Source of the DNA: Planctomycetaceae bacterium
GTDB lineage: Bacteria > Planctomycetota > Planctomycetia > Planctomycetales > Planctomycetaceae
Direction of reading: 5' to 3'
DNA length: 6,381 nt
Assembly: GCA_020426425.1 (NCBI GenBank)
Contig: JAGQQB010000212.1
Location: 1 to 6,381, forward strand
In this document: piece by piece, positions 6,132 through 6,381 of the stretch
How positions within the stretch are numbered: the first letter of the stretch is position 1
Layout of the letters: every line of letters begins with the position of its first letter
Notes under the pieces: model-generated
Told to the model about the DNA's origin: nothing
Databases searched by the model: none
The model's input: only the letters and a program-made list of their open reading frames with translations
Translations under genes and position numbers: made by a program

Positions 6132-6381
6132 TACTCTCCAATGACTTTGACCAAGACACGCTTGTCCCGACGGCCATCAAACTCACCGTAGAAGATTTGT
6201 TCCCAAGGCCCAAAGTCCAACTTCCCATTGGTGATGGCGACGACCACCTCCCGGCCCATGATTTGCCGTTTCATGTGGGCGTCGGCGTTGTCCTCGCCAG
6301 TGCGGTTGTGGGCGTATCGCTGGGGAGAGGCGTCAAAGGGTGCGAGACCTTCCAGCCATTGTTTGTAGTCGGCATGCAGGC
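6131..6381 (-). CDS. yjbQ: YjbQ/UPF0047 family protein, C-terminal part (5' truncated by window edge)
   Basis: Reading the minus strand from the right edge gives 82 complete codons and a TAA stop at 6133-6131. No start codon is visible at the correct place, because the first part of the gene lies beyond the window. Family members are about 135-140 residues, so roughly the last 60% is present. Diagnostic stretches are WLEGLAPFD (8-16), HNRTGEDNADAHMK (24-37), VVVAITNGKLDFGPWEQIF (45-63) and the terminal RVLVKVIGE. The His, Glu-Asp-Asn and second His cluster is the conserved core of UPF0047 and probably forms its active-site pocket. E. coli YjbQ has been reported to have weak thiamine-phosphate synthase activity, which is why databases use the name secondary thiamine-phosphate synthase; the physiological role is unclear. 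The pentapeptide-repeat gene begins 13 bases downstream, so the two are probably cotranscribed. Family assignment is firm. Confidence 0.9.
   Translation of the reverse strand, partial: LHADYKQWLEGLAPFDASPQRYAHNRTGEDNADAHMKRQIMGREVVVAITNGKLDFGPWEQIFYGEFDGRRDKRVLVKVIGE

Noticed and set aside
6118..6228. N-terminal extension of the pentapeptide protein to 6228
   Set aside because: The stretch overlaps the yjbQ-like coding sequence in another frame, and a good ribosome site precedes the ATG at 6117.
1..6381. Defence system, CRISPR array, prophage or transposase
   Set aside because: No direct-repeat array, integrase, transposase, nuclease or toxin motifs were found in any frame. The single palindrome is the only mobile-like element.

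Overview
The window looks like planctomycete chromosome. It has a heme-binding DUF1592/DUF1588/DUF1585 cytochrome-type protein beside a Tat-exported DUF1552 protein, a pairing typical of that phylum. An intergenic palindrome contains the CGAGGGA and GGTAACCCG halves that I recall as a common planctomycete repeat. Base composition is mostly about 55-65% G+C in rows counted by hand, falling to about 42-48% in one gene near the right end. Genus cannot be read from this.

Layout, left to right. (1) 2-946 (+) is the C-terminal part of a DUF1592/1588/1585 protein whose 5' end lies outside the window. (2) 984-1060 is a near-perfect 27-bp inverted repeat in a 160-bp intergenic gap. (3) 1107-2450 (+) is a DUF1552 protein with a twin-arginine signal. 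(4) 2447-3703 (+) is an exported protein of unknown function, coupled to the DUF1552 gene by an ATGA overlap. (5) 3704-3949 is a 246-bp gap that may hold a promoter and leader. (6) 3950-5494 (+) is a cytoplasmic two-lobed acyltransferase-like protein with an HxxxDG motif. (7) On the minus strand and convergent with it, a YjbQ/UPF0047 gene (6131-6381, 5' end cut by the window edge) is followed 13 bases later by a pentapeptide-repeat gene (5563-6117).

The first three genes probably act together outside the cytoplasm. One has a c-type heme site, one is a Tat substrate, and one has a Sec-type signal peptide and is translationally coupled to the Tat substrate. The process they serve is not established and cannot be read from the sequence. 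The acyltransferase-like gene appears to be an independent unit. The minus-strand pair looks like a small operon, with the Shine-Dalgarno sequence of the second gene starting in the stop codon of the first.

I see no CRISPR array, tRNA, rRNA, transposase or recognisable defence system. The most under-described items are the exported 418-residue protein and the HxxxDG protein. The pentapeptide protein shows a very regular four-sided helix pattern and a base composition unlike its neighbours.
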